Shown: positions 52,846 through 64,000, counted from the first letter of the stretch. The stretch: DNA of 64,000 nt from Hyphomicrobiaceae bacterium (GCA_020442165.1 JAGRKV010000064.1:1-64000); one strand, 5' to 3'. Program-made: numbers and translations. Notes: generated from the letters alone by a model not told the origin.

Positions 52846-54303
52846 TCATGAAATGACCTGCGCTTTCCATTGTGCTTCAGGCAGACCCGCTTCGAGGCAG
52901 CGATACTTCACGGCATCGATGACGTTTTGATCTCCGATCGCATAGACGTCGCAACTGGCAATGCCGGGCGCCATGGCCGTGACGGCATCGAGCAGTTCAA
53001 CAATGGGCGTGCCTGCTGGCAGGGCAACGTAATGGAAATCGTCAAGTGCGTTGGCGTAGGACTTGAGCAGGTTCTCTTGGTAGAGACCCTCCTCGTTGCC
53101 GAGCCGTATGAGCGAGATCGAGGGTGCATGCTCCAGCGACAGGGCATGCTGCAGAATGCCTTTCGCTTGCGCGAAGCCGCCGCCTTCCGCAACCAGAACG
53201 ACTGGCCGCTCTGACGCATCGTCGAGTACGAAGGTGCCGAACGGCCCACGGATCGTCACTTCAGCGTTGGGCAGCAGCGCGGAAAGCGGTCCCTCCATCG
53301 TGTCATCGCCTGCGTCACCTTCGCAAAGTACGTGCAGTTCGATCCGCCGCTCGTCGCATGGACAGCTCGCTGCGGGAACCAACCGGCTCTGGCCGCCTAC
53401 CGAAATCTCCAGGTATTGCCCTGCCATATAGCGCATGCGTTCCGCGCGCGAAGTCATAAGGTGCAGCGCGATGCGACGTCCGCCAAGCGGCTCGATGTTG
53501 CGCACGCGCGCCCTGATCGTCTGCTCGGGAATGTCGGCAGCGCCGATATCCGCCATTTCGAGGCTGACGTCACCGATGGCGGTATAAGAGCACGTCAGCG
53601 TGAAGCCCTGTTGCTTGTCCGCTGCCGTAAGCATGTAATCGTGCGGTCTTACCTTGACCACGTCTCCCGAAATGACGCGGCATTTGCAATCCCCGCAGCT
53701 GCCGTTCGAGCAGCCATAGGGCATGGGCATGCCGGCCCTGAGGCCAGCCTCCAGCAGCGACTCGTTGCCGACGATCTCGAAGGTCTGGCCCTTCGGCAGC
53801 AGAGTAACTTGGGCTGTCATGACGCGCATGATGCGCTCCCTCGCCAGAACCATTTCCCAGCGTGCGAGGTCGCCGGGCGTGGTCTCAAGTTCGGTTCTTA
53901 ACCATTGAAGAAAGCTGTCGGCAAACCCGGAGGCCGTCTGCCCCTCTTCCTCGGCCTCGGCAAGCTTATCGCCGATCCAGCCGAGAACTCGCTCATAATG
54001 CATCAGCTTGCCGCGCGCCGCAGCATACTCTCGCCCCAGCACGCGAAGCCGTTCGTACATGACGTGCGGCTCTGGCATGTCGAGCGGTGGCGCCTTGCTG
54101 GAGGCCTGTTCCTTGATCTCCTCGACGCGCCGCAGCTCCGCGTCATCCCCGAGCTTCACGTCGGGGAAATGCCGCAGCACCTCTTCCAGTTCGACGAAGC
54201 CATCGAACGTAGTGAGCACGCCGGTCTGCGCCATTCGCTGCAATTCGGAGCGTGGCTTGTCGACCAGACGAGCAAGGCGGCTGAGAGGAATGAGGTGGGA
54301 CAT
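52846..54303 (-). CDS. 2Fe-2S ferredoxin/flavin reductase fusion with helical N-terminus
   Basis: 485 residues from ATG 54303; the longer frame is not used. Residues ~1-165 are helical and unusual for the class (MSHLIPLSRLARLVDKPRSE, then a coiled region). A plant-type 2Fe-2S domain follows with CSNGSCGDCKC near residue 205 and a fourth Cys in LTCSY. The FNR-like half has the flavin motif RYMAGQYLEISV and the NAD region VVLVAEGGGFAQAKG. It resembles CDP-6-deoxyglucoseen or phenol hydroxylase reductases. It lies 134 nt downstream of a cysteine-free DsrC-like gene on the same strand, which suggests a redox role next to that protein. Confidence 0.8.
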   Translation of the reverse strand: MSHLIPLSRLARLVDKPRSELQRMAQTGVLTTFDGFVELEEVLRHFPDVKLGDDAELRRVEEIKEQASSKAPPLDMPEPHVMYERLRVLGREYAAARGKLMHYERVLGWIGDKLAEAEEEGQTASGFADSFLQWLRTELETTPGDLARWEMVLARERIMRVMTAQVTLLPKGQTFEIVGNESLLEAGLRAGMPMPYGCSNGSCGDCKCRVISGDVVKVRPHDYMLTAADKQQGFTLTCSYTAIGDVSLEMADIGAADIPEQTIRARVRNIEPLGGRRIALHLMTSRAERMRYMAGQYLEISVGGQSRLVPAASCPCDERRIELHVLCEGDAGDDTMEGPLSALLPNAEVTIRGPFGTFVLDDASERPVVLVAEGGGFAQAKGILQHALSLEHAPSISLIRLGNEEGLYQENLLKSYANALDDFHYVALPAGTPIVELLDAVTAMAPGIASCDVYAIGDQNVIDAVKYRCLEAGLPEAQWKAQVIS

Positions 54304-54437
54304 GGCGAATTGGGCGGTGCTTGGTGGGAAGGGCGGCTGGCAACCTGAGCAGGCGTCACGAGTTCGCGTCGGTGGCCGTCCGCCAGAATCTAATTCACGT
54401 CGTCTGCGCCGCGGAACGGGACGCCGAAATCCAGACC

Positions 54438-54812
54438 CTAGAAGGTCGAGCCAAACGAGTCGTCTTTGGCGTCGTGCGGTGCGGGCACACCTGCGAGCCG
54501 GGAACCCTGCGTCACGGGACCGCCAGGAAACAGCTGGTAGAGGTATCGGCTGCCGCCCTGCGCTTCGAACGCCTCGTTGAGCATGTTGGAAACAAGTCGT
54601 GCGTGCGGGGCAGGACCGCGCTCGACATAGAGCTTTTGCAGCATTTCGATGACACGCCAGTGATCGGCACCAAGTTCCAGTCCGTCGGCGGCGGCCCGTT
54701 CCCGCGCAACGTCCTGCGACCACGACTGGATTTCGTCAGCTCTGGACATCTGGCTCAGGTCTGCGTCAGACGTTTGCGCAGCAATCGCCTTGTTGATGTC
54801 GACATCCGCCAT
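54438..54812 (-). CDS. Second DsrC-family paralogue without cysteines (RspA-like)
   Basis: 124 residues from ATG 54812 with AAGGAGG upstream. Family features are the N-terminal helix SQDVARERAAADGLELGADH, HWRVIEMLQKLYVERGPAP and the C-terminal SRYLYQLFPGGPVTQGSRLAG. The expected CysB position is replaced (QGSRL) and the arm continues past the normal end to DDSFGSTF with no CysA, so it cannot carry sulfur the DsrC way. It sits upstream of the 2Fe-2S/flavin oxidoreductase on the same strand. Confidence 0.85.
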   Translation of the reverse strand: MADVDINKAIAAQTSDADLSQMSRADEIQSWSQDVARERAAADGLELGADHWRVIEMLQKLYVERGPAPHARLVSNMLNEAFEAQGGSRYLYQLFPGGPVTQGSRLAGVPAPHDAKDDSFGSTF

Positions 54813-54969
54813 TCCATTTCCTCCTTTAGTTTCCGCCGGGTTGTGTCCCCGCTGTCGCTGATTTGTTGTTTACGTGATGTGTTATAGCAATCTGTAGCCT
54901 GTGCTCACTGCGGCATGCTTACTTCGGTGCTTGTTCTAGGCTCGGCTCATGAGAGCACTCGTCGAGAGA

Positions 54970-55281
54970 CTAGCTTGGCTCCTGGGGCTTGCACCGCCGC
55001 ATTGGGACGCCGCGGCACTGTTCGAACCAGTCATCAGGGATGTCGGTATACTCCGGCGTCTCGATTTCGAACTGAGCGCCAACGAGGCCAAGCCGGTCCC
55101 TGAGGTAGGGTGAAAGCCCGCCGACGAATTGGCGCAGGTTCCCGCACACGTCGCAAAGGATATAGACCCGCCCATCGATCCGGCGCGGTCGCCAGCCCTT
55201 CGGCAACGCATCTTTCAAAAGCGTTGGCCCGCTGACGGCAACGTCATGTTCGGCATTGCAGGCCTCGCAGCGGATTTTCAT
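54970..55281 (-). CDS. Small four-cysteine protein, paralogue 1
   Basis: 103 residues. CEACNAEHD near the N-terminus and CDVCGNLRQFVGG near residue 45 give a CxxC pair that could bind zinc. The core between them, PKGWRPRRIDGRVYILC, and the following LSPYLRDRLGL recur in the next gene, so the two are tandem paralogues. The C-terminal tail has two more cysteines. Family not recognised. Confidence 0.65.
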   Translation of the reverse strand: MKIRCEACNAEHDVAVSGPTLLKDALPKGWRPRRIDGRVYILCDVCGNLRQFVGGLSPYLRDRLGLVGAQFEIETPEYTDIPDDWFEQCRGVPMRRCKPQEPS

Positions 55282-55316
55282 CGAAGCCTCTCCTCAAGGG
55301 CTGGGGCGAAGTCGCC

Positions 55317-55601
55317 TCATCTGCGTCGTGCCAGCCGGTTGCGGTGCAGTCCACCGCCGGCCCCCTCTTCAAACTCGCATTGGGCATATTCAGGCACGCC
55401 GAGGTTTTCCTGGAGGTAGGTCGAGATGCCGCCTTTGAAATGGCGGATATTGCCGCAGCAGTCGCATAGAGTGTAGGCGCGACCGTTGATGCGCCGCACA
55501 ACCCAGCCCTTCGGCAGACCGCTCTCGGCGTCGCGCTCGGCATCCACTGGATAGGGTGCCAATTTGCAGGCATCGCAGGAGAGGTCTGCGGGATTGCTCA
55601 T
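55317..55601 (-). CDS. Small four-cysteine protein, paralogue 2
   Basis: About 94 residues from ATG 55601 (the frame reaches 55643). CDACKLAPY and CDCCGNIRHFKGG are the cysteine pairs, and LPKGWVVRRINGRAYTLC and STYLQENLGVPEY match paralogue 1. A four-cysteine zinc-ribbon-like fold is likely. Both genes lie leftward, 35 nt apart, after the DsrC-like/oxidoreductase pair. Function unknown. Confidence 0.65.
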   Translation of the reverse strand: MSNPADLSCDACKLAPYPVDAERDAESGLPKGWVVRRINGRAYTLCDCCGNIRHFKGGISTYLQENLGVPEYAQCEFEEGAGGGLHRNRLARRR

Positions 55602-55850
55602 GAAACGGCCTCCACCAGCCAACGGAACCCTTGCAGCCGGCATTATCGCGTTCTCCGAACGGCCGATGCAAGAACCATAGGGCCGCAGGGCGGGTGTATT
55701 CCCGTCCGCCCAGGTCAGTCATGGCGCTGCCGGAGATTGCCCCGCCGACAAACGCCTTGGTTTGCGAGTGGGCGCTTGTGTCATAGAAGAGGCGCCTGAA
55801 GGGCCCGAAGCGGTACTGGCGGGCATTGGGGACTTAGTTGAAGGGATCGC

Positions 55851-57668
<1,818 letters not shown>

Positions 57669-57784
57669 GCATCGCTCTCATCTCCAACAGAATTGCCACT
57701 CTACTGCCACGGCCGCCGGACGTGAACGCCAGATGAATGGCGCGTTCAGGTTCGGTGCATGCGTGCCATGGCTATATCACACCA

Positions 57785-57884
57785 ACGCATGGCCTTCTCC
57801 TGATCCCGGCACTCGCTTCCCCCCAGCGATCCGCCGGTTCTCGAGGGCGCAGCCCGGGGAGGGACTGCGCCCTTTTTCTTTTTT
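57785..57884 (+). ncRNA. Candidate small RNA with C-rich hairpin loop and strong terminator
   Basis: A stem TCGCT/AGCGA (57813-57817, 57825-57829) presents a TCCCCCC loop, a sequence that could bind Shine-Dalgarno regions. A strong terminator follows: GGGCGCAG (57845-57852) with CTGCGCCC (57865-57872) and a T-rich run to 57884. A TATATC at 57773-57778 could be the -10. The start is a guess. It might equally be the 3' end of the abc-F transcript. Confidence 0.4.
57845..57884 (+). terminator. Rho-independent terminator
   Basis: Perfect 8-bp GC-rich stem with a 12-nt loop followed by TTTTTCTTTTTT. It is 176 nt after the ABC-F stop. Confidence 0.85.
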
Positions 57885-58033
57885 AGAGCGATTCCGACCA
57901 AGTCGGAATCATGAAGGCCGCAACTGCGACCCGGCGCCTTGTGCCGCCCCCGCGGAGCAGCCCGAGCGATAGCGAGGGTTAGCTGCGTGAGCGAAGAAAT
58001 CTGGATCGTTTCAACGTAAGCCTGAAACGATCT
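57885..58033. repeat. Dispersed hairpin repeat family R1, copy b
   Basis: About 149 bp similar to 30521-30670, starting directly after the terminator. First hairpin GATTCCG/CGGAATC is conserved, and the end hairpin ATCGTTTCA/TGAAACGAT too. It lies between convergent genes (ABC-F and GST). Confidence 0.8.
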
Positions 58034-58135
58034 ACAACAGCTTAGGAAACAAGGGTCGGGAAGGACTTGCGATCAGACCATAGCTGAAGTCACGGCATTG
58101 TGCGGTGCTCAGGAATATCGCGTCCGATTCCGGCT

Positions 58136-58783
58136 TCATCGCGATCGCGTTTTGTCCGCGGCGGCAAAGTGAGCCATCTGGTCTGCGTGGGCCTTGCGGA
58201 ACGCTGGGCGGTCAATGATGCGCTTGATGTAGGCCTCGGTTGCTGGACGGTCGCCATAGGCGCGAACGAGGCCGACACGCAACACATCCGCCATCAGAAG
58301 GTCCGCGACTGTAAAGCGATTTGCTGCCAGCCACTCGCGCTCGTTCAGCACGTTTTCAATGTGGGCAAGCCGCTGATTCATCCAGCCGGTGAGCCCGTTT
58401 TCGGTCTGGCCTGTAACCGTCAGGAACCACCACGGTACAGTAACCAGCTCCACCGAGTTCAGGGCCGCGATGACCCATTGGAGAGTTTCGGCTTCGCCAA
58501 CAGGTTCACGCGGCATCAATGTCTCGCTGCCGCGAGCCAAGTGAAGTAGACACGCTCCGCTCTCGAACATGTTGACGTCGCCATCGGTCAGATAGGGTAC
58601 CTGTCCAAATGGTTGGCGGTCGAGATGATTTGTCGCTCGATCATCGAAGGGTACGGTGCGCACCTCATACTTCAAGCCTGCTTCCTCCGCCGCCCATCGC
58701 AAACGTAGGTCGCGCACGAACCCGCGTGGAGCTTCACCGGAGGGGACCCAGTCCAGTGTCCAGATGACCAATTTTTTCGTCAT
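58136..58783 (-). CDS. Glutathione S-transferase family protein
   Basis: About 215 residues from ATG 58783 (MTKKLVIWT). The thioredoxin-like N-terminal part shows RLRWAAEEAGLKYEV and the cis-proline region GQVPYLTDGDVNMFESGACLLHLA; the all-helical C-terminal part has the N-capping-type NRFTVADLLMADVLR. This is a typical small GST, probably cytoplasmic; the substrate is not known. No catalytic Cys is seen near the first helix, where Trp/Ser positions would be candidates. It is convergent with the ABC-F gene. Confidence 0.85.
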   Translation of the reverse strand: MTKKLVIWTLDWVPSGEAPRGFVRDLRLRWAAEEAGLKYEVRTVPFDDRATNHLDRQPFGQVPYLTDGDVNMFESGACLLHLARGSETLMPREPVGEAETLQWVIAALNSVELVTVPWWFLTVTGQTENGLTGWMNQRLAHIENVLNEREWLAANRFTVADLLMADVLRVGLVRAYGDRPATEAYIKRIIDRPAFRKAHADQMAHFAAADKTRSR

Positions 58784-59193
58784 GGTTGGAATCCTAGAAG
58801 CAATTTGCGCCAATGCAACAAAGCGTCACGTCTGCAGACTGTTACTAACCGGACGAACAATCCGCCGGTCATCGTGAAACGCGCGACGGCAGCAGGTGAC
58901 CCAAGGCGGACATGAGCAATTGCAGCATGCGGAGCACGTAGCACGCCACAGCGAGGGCAAAGCGGTCGAAACGACCGACCGCCAACGCGTGTCAGGCTGA
59001 CCTGTTCCCCGTCATCCCTAGACCGCGCGCCTCACCTTGATGACGGCATCATTGAAAGTGCCGCGCTCACGTCGGACGCCGCCTTTGCACCTATTGGCAA
59101 TGGCGCACCATCTATATCCAAACGAACATGGCTTGTGCTATATCCGTCCAGACATAGATGGGCGGTCAACGCTCCAACTCCCGGGAGGAGACC
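58784..59193. other. Noncoding stretch between gst and aldehyde dehydrogenase
   Basis: About 410 bases without a supported gene. A short minus-strand frame near 58870-58990 reads as a hydrophobic peptide but has no start signal. The right end must hold the promoter for the aldehyde dehydrogenase gene, whose GGAGGAG site is at about 59181-59187. Confidence 0.5.
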
Positions 59194-60714
<1,521 letters not shown>

Positions 60715-60817
60715 GATCAACCGAAGCGATCCCGCACCAGCTTCACTGGCGGGAGAGCAAGCGGCGCGCGACCTCCATCGCGCGTCGCCCCCAAACCGAG
60801 GTTAGAAGAGTTGATCC

Positions 60818-61201
60818 ATGATAGAACGCGTGTCCGCAACGCCGGAAGCCCTGGCACTCATCGCCTTGCTCGCCAACCGCAACGGCCCGTTGCTGTTTCA
60901 CCAATCAGGCGGCTGTTGCGATGGTTCCGCGCCGATGTGCTATCCGGCGGGAGAGTTCCGCATCGGCGGCCAGGATGTGCAGCTCGGCGAAATCGGCGGC
61001 ATGCCATTCTATATGAGCGCGTCGCAGTTCGAGTACTGGCAGCACACCCATCTCATCATCGATGTCGTCAAGGGGCGTGGGTCGGGCTTCTCACTCGAAG
61101 CACCGGAAGGGGTGCGTTTCATCACGCGGTCCCGAGTCTTTACCGAGGATGAGCTTGCGGAATTGGAACAGGGCGCAGGCGATAGAGCCTGCACACCATG
61201 A
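60818..61201 (+). CDS. DUF779 protein
   Basis: 127 residues of the DUF779 family, with the conserved HQSGGCCDGSAPMCYPAG near residue 28 and QFEYWQHTHLIIDV near 70. Three closely spaced cysteines suggest metal binding. Members are commonly adjacent to aldehyde or alcohol dehydrogenases, as here, but the function is unknown. Confidence 0.88.
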   Translation: MIERVSATPEALALIALLANRNGPLLFHQSGGCCDGSAPMCYPAGEFRIGGQDVQLGEIGGMPFYMSASQFEYWQHTHLIIDVVKGRGSGFSLEAPEGVRFITRSRVFTEDELAELEQGAGDRACTP

Positions 61202-61236
61202 AACATGAAATCTAGAGCAGTACAGTCGCCGTTCAG

Positions 61237-61434
61237 ATGAGCAAACCAATCGACATCAACCGCGCGGCCTGGTGCCTCATTCAGCGCTATGGCGATGATT
61301 GCGCCAAGGTCGCCTATGCACGCTCAAGGTGCTGCCGCTGTCTCGGTGATCCTCGCGGCGAAGGCGAGTGGAAGCTTGTCATTGAGAAGGTCGTCCAGCT
61401 CCACTTTTCAACACCAAGCGGCAAGCTTCATTGA
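61237..61434 (+). CDS. Small helical protein, unknown
   Basis: 65 residues: DINRAAWCLIQRYGDDCAKV and then GDPRGEGEWKLVIEKVVQL, an all-helical pattern seen in many small uncharacterised alphaproteobacterial proteins. Four cysteines are present, three of them clustered in RCCRC. No clear ribosome binding site is seen; it lies 35 nt after DUF779. Confidence 0.55.
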   Translation: MSKPIDINRAAWCLIQRYGDDCAKVAYARSRCCRCLGDPRGEGEWKLVIEKVVQLHFSTPSGKLH

Positions 61435-61473
61435 AATTGACCACGTCCTGCAAAAATAAGAAGGAGCTGGCAT

Positions 61474-62289
61474 ATGCGCCACCTACTCTCAACTCTAGCA
61501 CTCGCCGTGATGACCATGACATCTGCCGCACAAGCCGAGACACTCAACCTCTACGCTGCAGGCAGCCTCAAGGCAGCGTTGACCGATGCTGCTCGTGCGT
61601 TTGAGGCCGCGTCAGGTGGCAAGCATTCAGTCAAGACGGAGTTCGCCGCCTCCGGCCTGCTTCGCGAACGCATCGAAAAGGGCGAGCCGGCGCACGTATT
61701 CGCCTCCGCCAACATGAAGCACCCAAAAACGCTGGCGGACGCCGGCCGTGCCGCAGGCACGGTGCGCATGTTCGCTCGCAACCAGCTCTGTGCAATAGCC
61801 CGGGACGATGTCGATGTTACGACCGACACGCTTCTGGAGAGGATGCTCGACGAAAAGATACGGGTCGGAACCTCCACACCCAAAGCCGATCCGTCCGGAG
61901 ACTACGCCTTTGCGTTGTTCGGAAAGGCCGATGCGCTGAAGTCCGGCGCAAAGGCGACACTCGAAGCCAAGGCGCTGAAGCTGACCGGCGGCCCAACTTC
62001 GCAGAAGGCCCCGGAAGGGCGCAACCAGTACGGTTGGGTGATGTCGGAGAAGCAGGCCGACATCTTTCTCACCTACTGCACGAATGCCGTGCTGGCAAAG
62101 AAGGATACAGCCAGCCTGAAGATCATCGCAATCCCGACTGCACTTGCCGTGGGCGCAGACTACGGCATGATTGTGCTGAAGGATGCACCCGCGGGTGCAG
62201 TAGCGTTGGCCGACTTCATACTTGGCTCGCAAGCCCAGAAAATCCTCAGCGACTACGGATTTGGCGCGGGTGACGACAGCGCCAAGTAG
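61474..62289 (+). CDS. modA: ModA-like molybdate/tungstate binding protein
   Basis: 271 residues with a signal peptide ending SAAQA. After it LNLYAAGSLKAALTDAARAF is the ModA opening with the oxyanion-binding serine, and EFAASGLLRERIEKGEP holds a second ligand serine. AAGGAG precedes the ATG. It would bind molybdate or tungstate in the periplasm. The nearby FecCD-type permease and ATPase, convergent to it, probably form its transporter, though modB and modC of the usual type are absent. A substrate other than Mo or W cannot be excluded. Confidence 0.8.
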   Translation: MRHLLSTLALAVMTMTSAAQAETLNLYAAGSLKAALTDAARAFEAASGGKHSVKTEFAASGLLRERIEKGEPAHVFASANMKHPKTLADAGRAAGTVRMFARNQLCAIARDDVDVTTDTLLERMLDEKIRVGTSTPKADPSGDYAFALFGKADALKSGAKATLEAKALKLTGGPTSQKAPEGRNQYGWVMSEKQADIFLTYCTNAVLAKKDTASLKIIAIPTALAVGADYGMIVLKDAPAGAVALADFILGSQAQKILSDYGFGAGDDSAK

Positions 62290-62306
62290 CTCGCCACGCA
62301 AGCAAA

Positions 62307-62334
62307 CGCCACCCTGCACATGAGCAGGATGGCG
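62307..62334. terminator. Bidirectional terminator-like hairpin between modA-like gene and mop
   Basis: CGCCACCCTGC (62307-62317) pairs with GCAGGATGGCG (62324-62334) with one mismatch around a 6-nt loop, between convergent stops. No T-run. Confidence 0.5.
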
Positions 62335-62363
62335 TCACGCGTGTTGTGCGTGAGAGTACGCGA

Positions 62364-62573
62364 TCACTCGACGCCAAGGATCACTTCACTGGCCTTGATG
62401 ACCGCAGACACCGGACTTCCGACCTTGAGGCCGAGGTCTTCCACGGCATCGACAGTCACCGTCGAGGTGATGACGTTACCGCCGCCAATGTCGATCTTAA
62501 CCTGAGCGGCGACAGCGCCCTTCTTGATGTCCTTCACGGTTCCCTTGAGGATATTGCGGGCGCTGAGTTTCAT
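62364..62573 (-). CDS. mop: Molbindin (Mop-type TOBE domain protein)
   Basis: 69 residues from ATG 62573. A single Mop/TOBE domain: MKLSARNILKGTVKDIKKGA at the start, then VKIDIGGGNVITSTVTV and SAVIKASEVILGVE, the molbindin pattern. Such proteins assemble as oligomers and store or buffer molybdate in the cytoplasm. It is the last gene of a leftward set with the ABC ATPase and permease, supporting a molybdenum role for that transporter. Confidence 0.88.
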   Translation of the reverse strand: MKLSARNILKGTVKDIKKGAVAAQVKIDIGGGNVITSTVTVDAVEDLGLKVGSPVSAVIKASEVILGVE

Positions 62574-62672
62574 CGTTTTTCTCCGTTCAAAAGTGAGTGG
62601 CGTGGCCGGGACATAGCAACGGTCCGCCCGGATTTGAAGGGGTATCACTGGGGTAGCCCGAGGATCGCTCTT

Positions 62673-63464
62673 TCAAGCCCCGAAATTCGGCGCGCAGACC
62701 GTGCTGCCCTCAGACAGCGTCTCGATCGTCACCTTGACGCCATAGACGGTATTGAGTCGCTCGGGCGTCAAGACCTCGCGCGGCAGTCCATCGGCGATTA
62801 GACCACCGTCATGCAGAAGCAGGACGCGGGATGCCGTCGCTAGTGCATGATCGGGATCGTGCGTGGAGAGGACAACGCCGAGCCCGCGCGCGGCGAGCCG
62901 CTTCACCTCCCGCAGCACTTTGACCTGATTGCCGAAGTCGAGGCTGGCGGTCGGCTCGTCCATGACGATGAGGCGCGCCTCCTGCGCCAGTGCGCGGGCG
63001 ACCAGTGCGAGCTGTCGCTGCCCTCCGCTGATGCGCGTGTATGCTTGATCGGCAAGGTCTGCGATTCCGAGTAGATCGAGCGCCGCACGGGCCTTGGCGC
63101 GATCTGCCTCTGTCGGCGCGGCGAAGAGGCCCAGATGCGCGGTGCGGCCCATCACCACCATATCGATGACGGAAAAGGGAAACGTCGCCGCGTGCGCCTG
63201 CGGAACATAGGCGATGCGCCGCGCGATCTCCTGGCGCGAAAGGCTGGCGAGCGACGTACCTTCGATCGATACGCTTCCTGCCTGTAACCGCAACAGACCG
63301 AGCAAAGTCTTGAACAGCGTGGTCTTGCCCGATCCGTTCGGACCGAGCAGGCATACGACTTCGCCCGCGCGAACATCGAGATCGACGTTGCGACCAACAG
63401 CCTTGCCCGGATAGCCGAAGCCCAGACCGCGCGCGCTGATGAGGTTTTCAACCCTCGTGCTCAC
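62673..63464 (-). CDS. FecE/BtuD-type ABC transporter ATPase (MolC-like)
   Basis: About 263 residues from GTG 63464, whose GTGA overlaps the permease stop. Walker A LLGPNGSGKTTLFKTLLG, signature ISGGQRQLALVARAL and Walker B RLIVMDEPTASLDFGN are complete. It belongs to the family of ATPases for iron-siderophore, cobalamin and, in the MolBC case, molybdate/tungstate uptake. Context with ModA-like and Mop favours the oxyanion substrate. The longer frame to 63497 is less likely. Confidence 0.87.
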   Translation of the reverse strand: MSTRVENLISARGLGFGYPGKAVGRNVDLDVRAGEVVCLLGPNGSGKTTLFKTLLGLLRLQAGSVSIEGTSLASLSRQEIARRIAYVPQAHAATFPFSVIDMVVMGRTAHLGLFAAPTEADRAKARAALDLLGIADLADQAYTRISGGQRQLALVARALAQEARLIVMDEPTASLDFGNQVKVLREVKRLAARGLGVVLSTHDPDHALATASRVLLLHDGGLIADGLPREVLTPERLNTVYGVKVTIETLSEGSTVCAPNFGA

Positions 63465-64000
63465 GACCAGCCCTCCTGCCCACGCGCCAGGAGCCACAGG
63501 AAGAACGGCGCGCCGATGATCGCGGTAAGAACCCCGAGCGGGATTTCGATCGCCGCAATAGTCCGCGCAAGCGTGTCGATCAGCAGCATGTAGCCGCCAC
63601 CCATCACCAATGCGGCGGGTAGCAATCGATTGAAATTCGGCCCCACCAGCATGCGGGCGAGATGCGGGATGACGAGACCGATCCAGCCAATCACGCCTGC
63701 TACCGCGACGACACTCGCAGTCATCAATGTCGCCGCCGCGATCACGATCAAGCGCAGGCGGCCCGCCTCCACGCCGAGCGCTTTCGCCTCCTCATCGCCA
63801 AGTGAGAGCACGTTGATGCGCCAGCGCAGTAGTACCAGCGGGATCAATCCAAGCAGCACCAGCGGTGCGGCAGACCAGATCTCCGCGCCGCGCACGCTCG
63901 ATAGACTGCCTAAAAGCCAGAATACGATTGCTGGCAGTTGGTCATAAGGATCGGCAAGAATCTTGAGTAGCGAAATTGCAGCGCCCGCCAGCGAGCCGAC
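63461..64000 (-). CDS. FecCD-type ABC permease (MolB-like), partial at window end
   Basis: The frame is open to the right edge, so this is the C-terminal ~179 residues of a permease. It shows about five transmembrane segments, VFWLLGSLSSVRGAEIW, the coupling-region VIGWIGLVIPHLARMLVG, and GGGYMLLIDTLARTIA, all typical of the BtuC/FecCD family. Stop and ATPase start overlap. The N-terminal half lies beyond the window. Confidence 0.87.
   Translation of the reverse strand, partial: VGSLAGAAISLLKILADPYDQLPAIVFWLLGSLSSVRGAEIWSAAPLVLLGLIPLVLLRWRINVLSLGDEEAKALGVEAGRLRLIVIAAATLMTASVVAVAGVIGWIGLVIPHLARMLVGPNFNRLLPAALVMGGGYMLLIDTLARTIAAIEIPLGVLTAIIGAPFFLWLLARGQEGWS

Noticed and set aside
54304-54723. 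N-terminal extension of the 2Fe-2S oxidoreductase
   Set aside because: Arg/Cys-rich low-quality peptide overlapping the DsrC-like gene; the ATG at 54303 gives the sensible start.
58870-58990. Possible transposase remnant on the minus strand
   Set aside because: Only about 40 hydrophobic residues, without a recognisable transposase motif or terminal repeats.

Overview
The window reads as the chromosome of a GC-rich alphaproteobacterium, probably Hyphomicrobiales (Hyphomicrobium-like). The evidence is gene content, many GTG/TTG starts, and a tRNA-His with A73 and no G-1, an alphaproteobacterial trait. Genus assignment is inference. No insertion sequence, prophage or CRISPR array was seen.

Layout. 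1-12.3 kb: end of a sodium:solute symporter, glpD, a DUF882/M15-like protein, a PotD-like binding protein with a long low-complexity linker, an AsmA-like protein, a 40-residue membrane peptide, a fused ferric-iron ABC permease and an orphan histidine kinase. 12.7-13.3 kb: tRNA-His and an OmpA-domain pseudogene. 13.4-20.3 kb: a divergent iron-type locus (imelysin, porin and DUF1111 di-heme protein to the left; second imelysin and DUF1513 to the right).

20.35-27.9 kb: an RNA-repair locus. rtcR (CARF plus sigma-54 activator) is divergent from a sigma-54-promoted operon encoding a bacterial Ro60 (Rsr, TROVE plus vWA), a 1.1-kb noncoding array, RtcB ligase, an unrecognised protein and RtcA cyclase. 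The noncoding array holds three exact 69-nt tandem hairpin repeats and four Y-RNA-like structures. In those four, different closing stems surround the same conserved boxes (5' GAAUGCY...UACAU, 3' CUCGUC). One encloses a circularly permuted tRNA mimic with a 7-bp acceptor stem, encoded GCCA, T-arm and D-arm; another tRNA-like 3' half with CCA lies between two of them. This is the most unusual part of the window. tex follows.

30.7-50.4 kb: a reverse-type (oxidative) dissimilatory sulfite reductase locus, dsrAB-EFH-C-MKL-JOP-N, then DUF4202, an Mrp-DUF971 fusion and a TrxC-like thioredoxin. Leftward and divergent are a TauD-like dioxygenase, two small unknown proteins, cysG (siroheme supply) and a cysteine-free DsrC paralogue. 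DsrEFH and DsrL, with no DsrD seen, point to sulfur oxidation. A second cysteine-free DsrC paralogue sits beside a 2Fe-2S/flavin oxidoreductase at 52.8-54.8 kb.

50.5-64 kb: an RNA methyltransferase, an HPP membrane protein, two paralogous four-cysteine small proteins, an ABC-F ATPase, a candidate small RNA, a GST, an aldehyde dehydrogenase with DUF779, and a molybdate-type uptake locus (ModA-like, Mop, FecCD-type ABC ATPase and permease) running off the window. Two families of dispersed hairpin repeats (two copies each) lie between convergent gene ends and may be bidirectional terminators.
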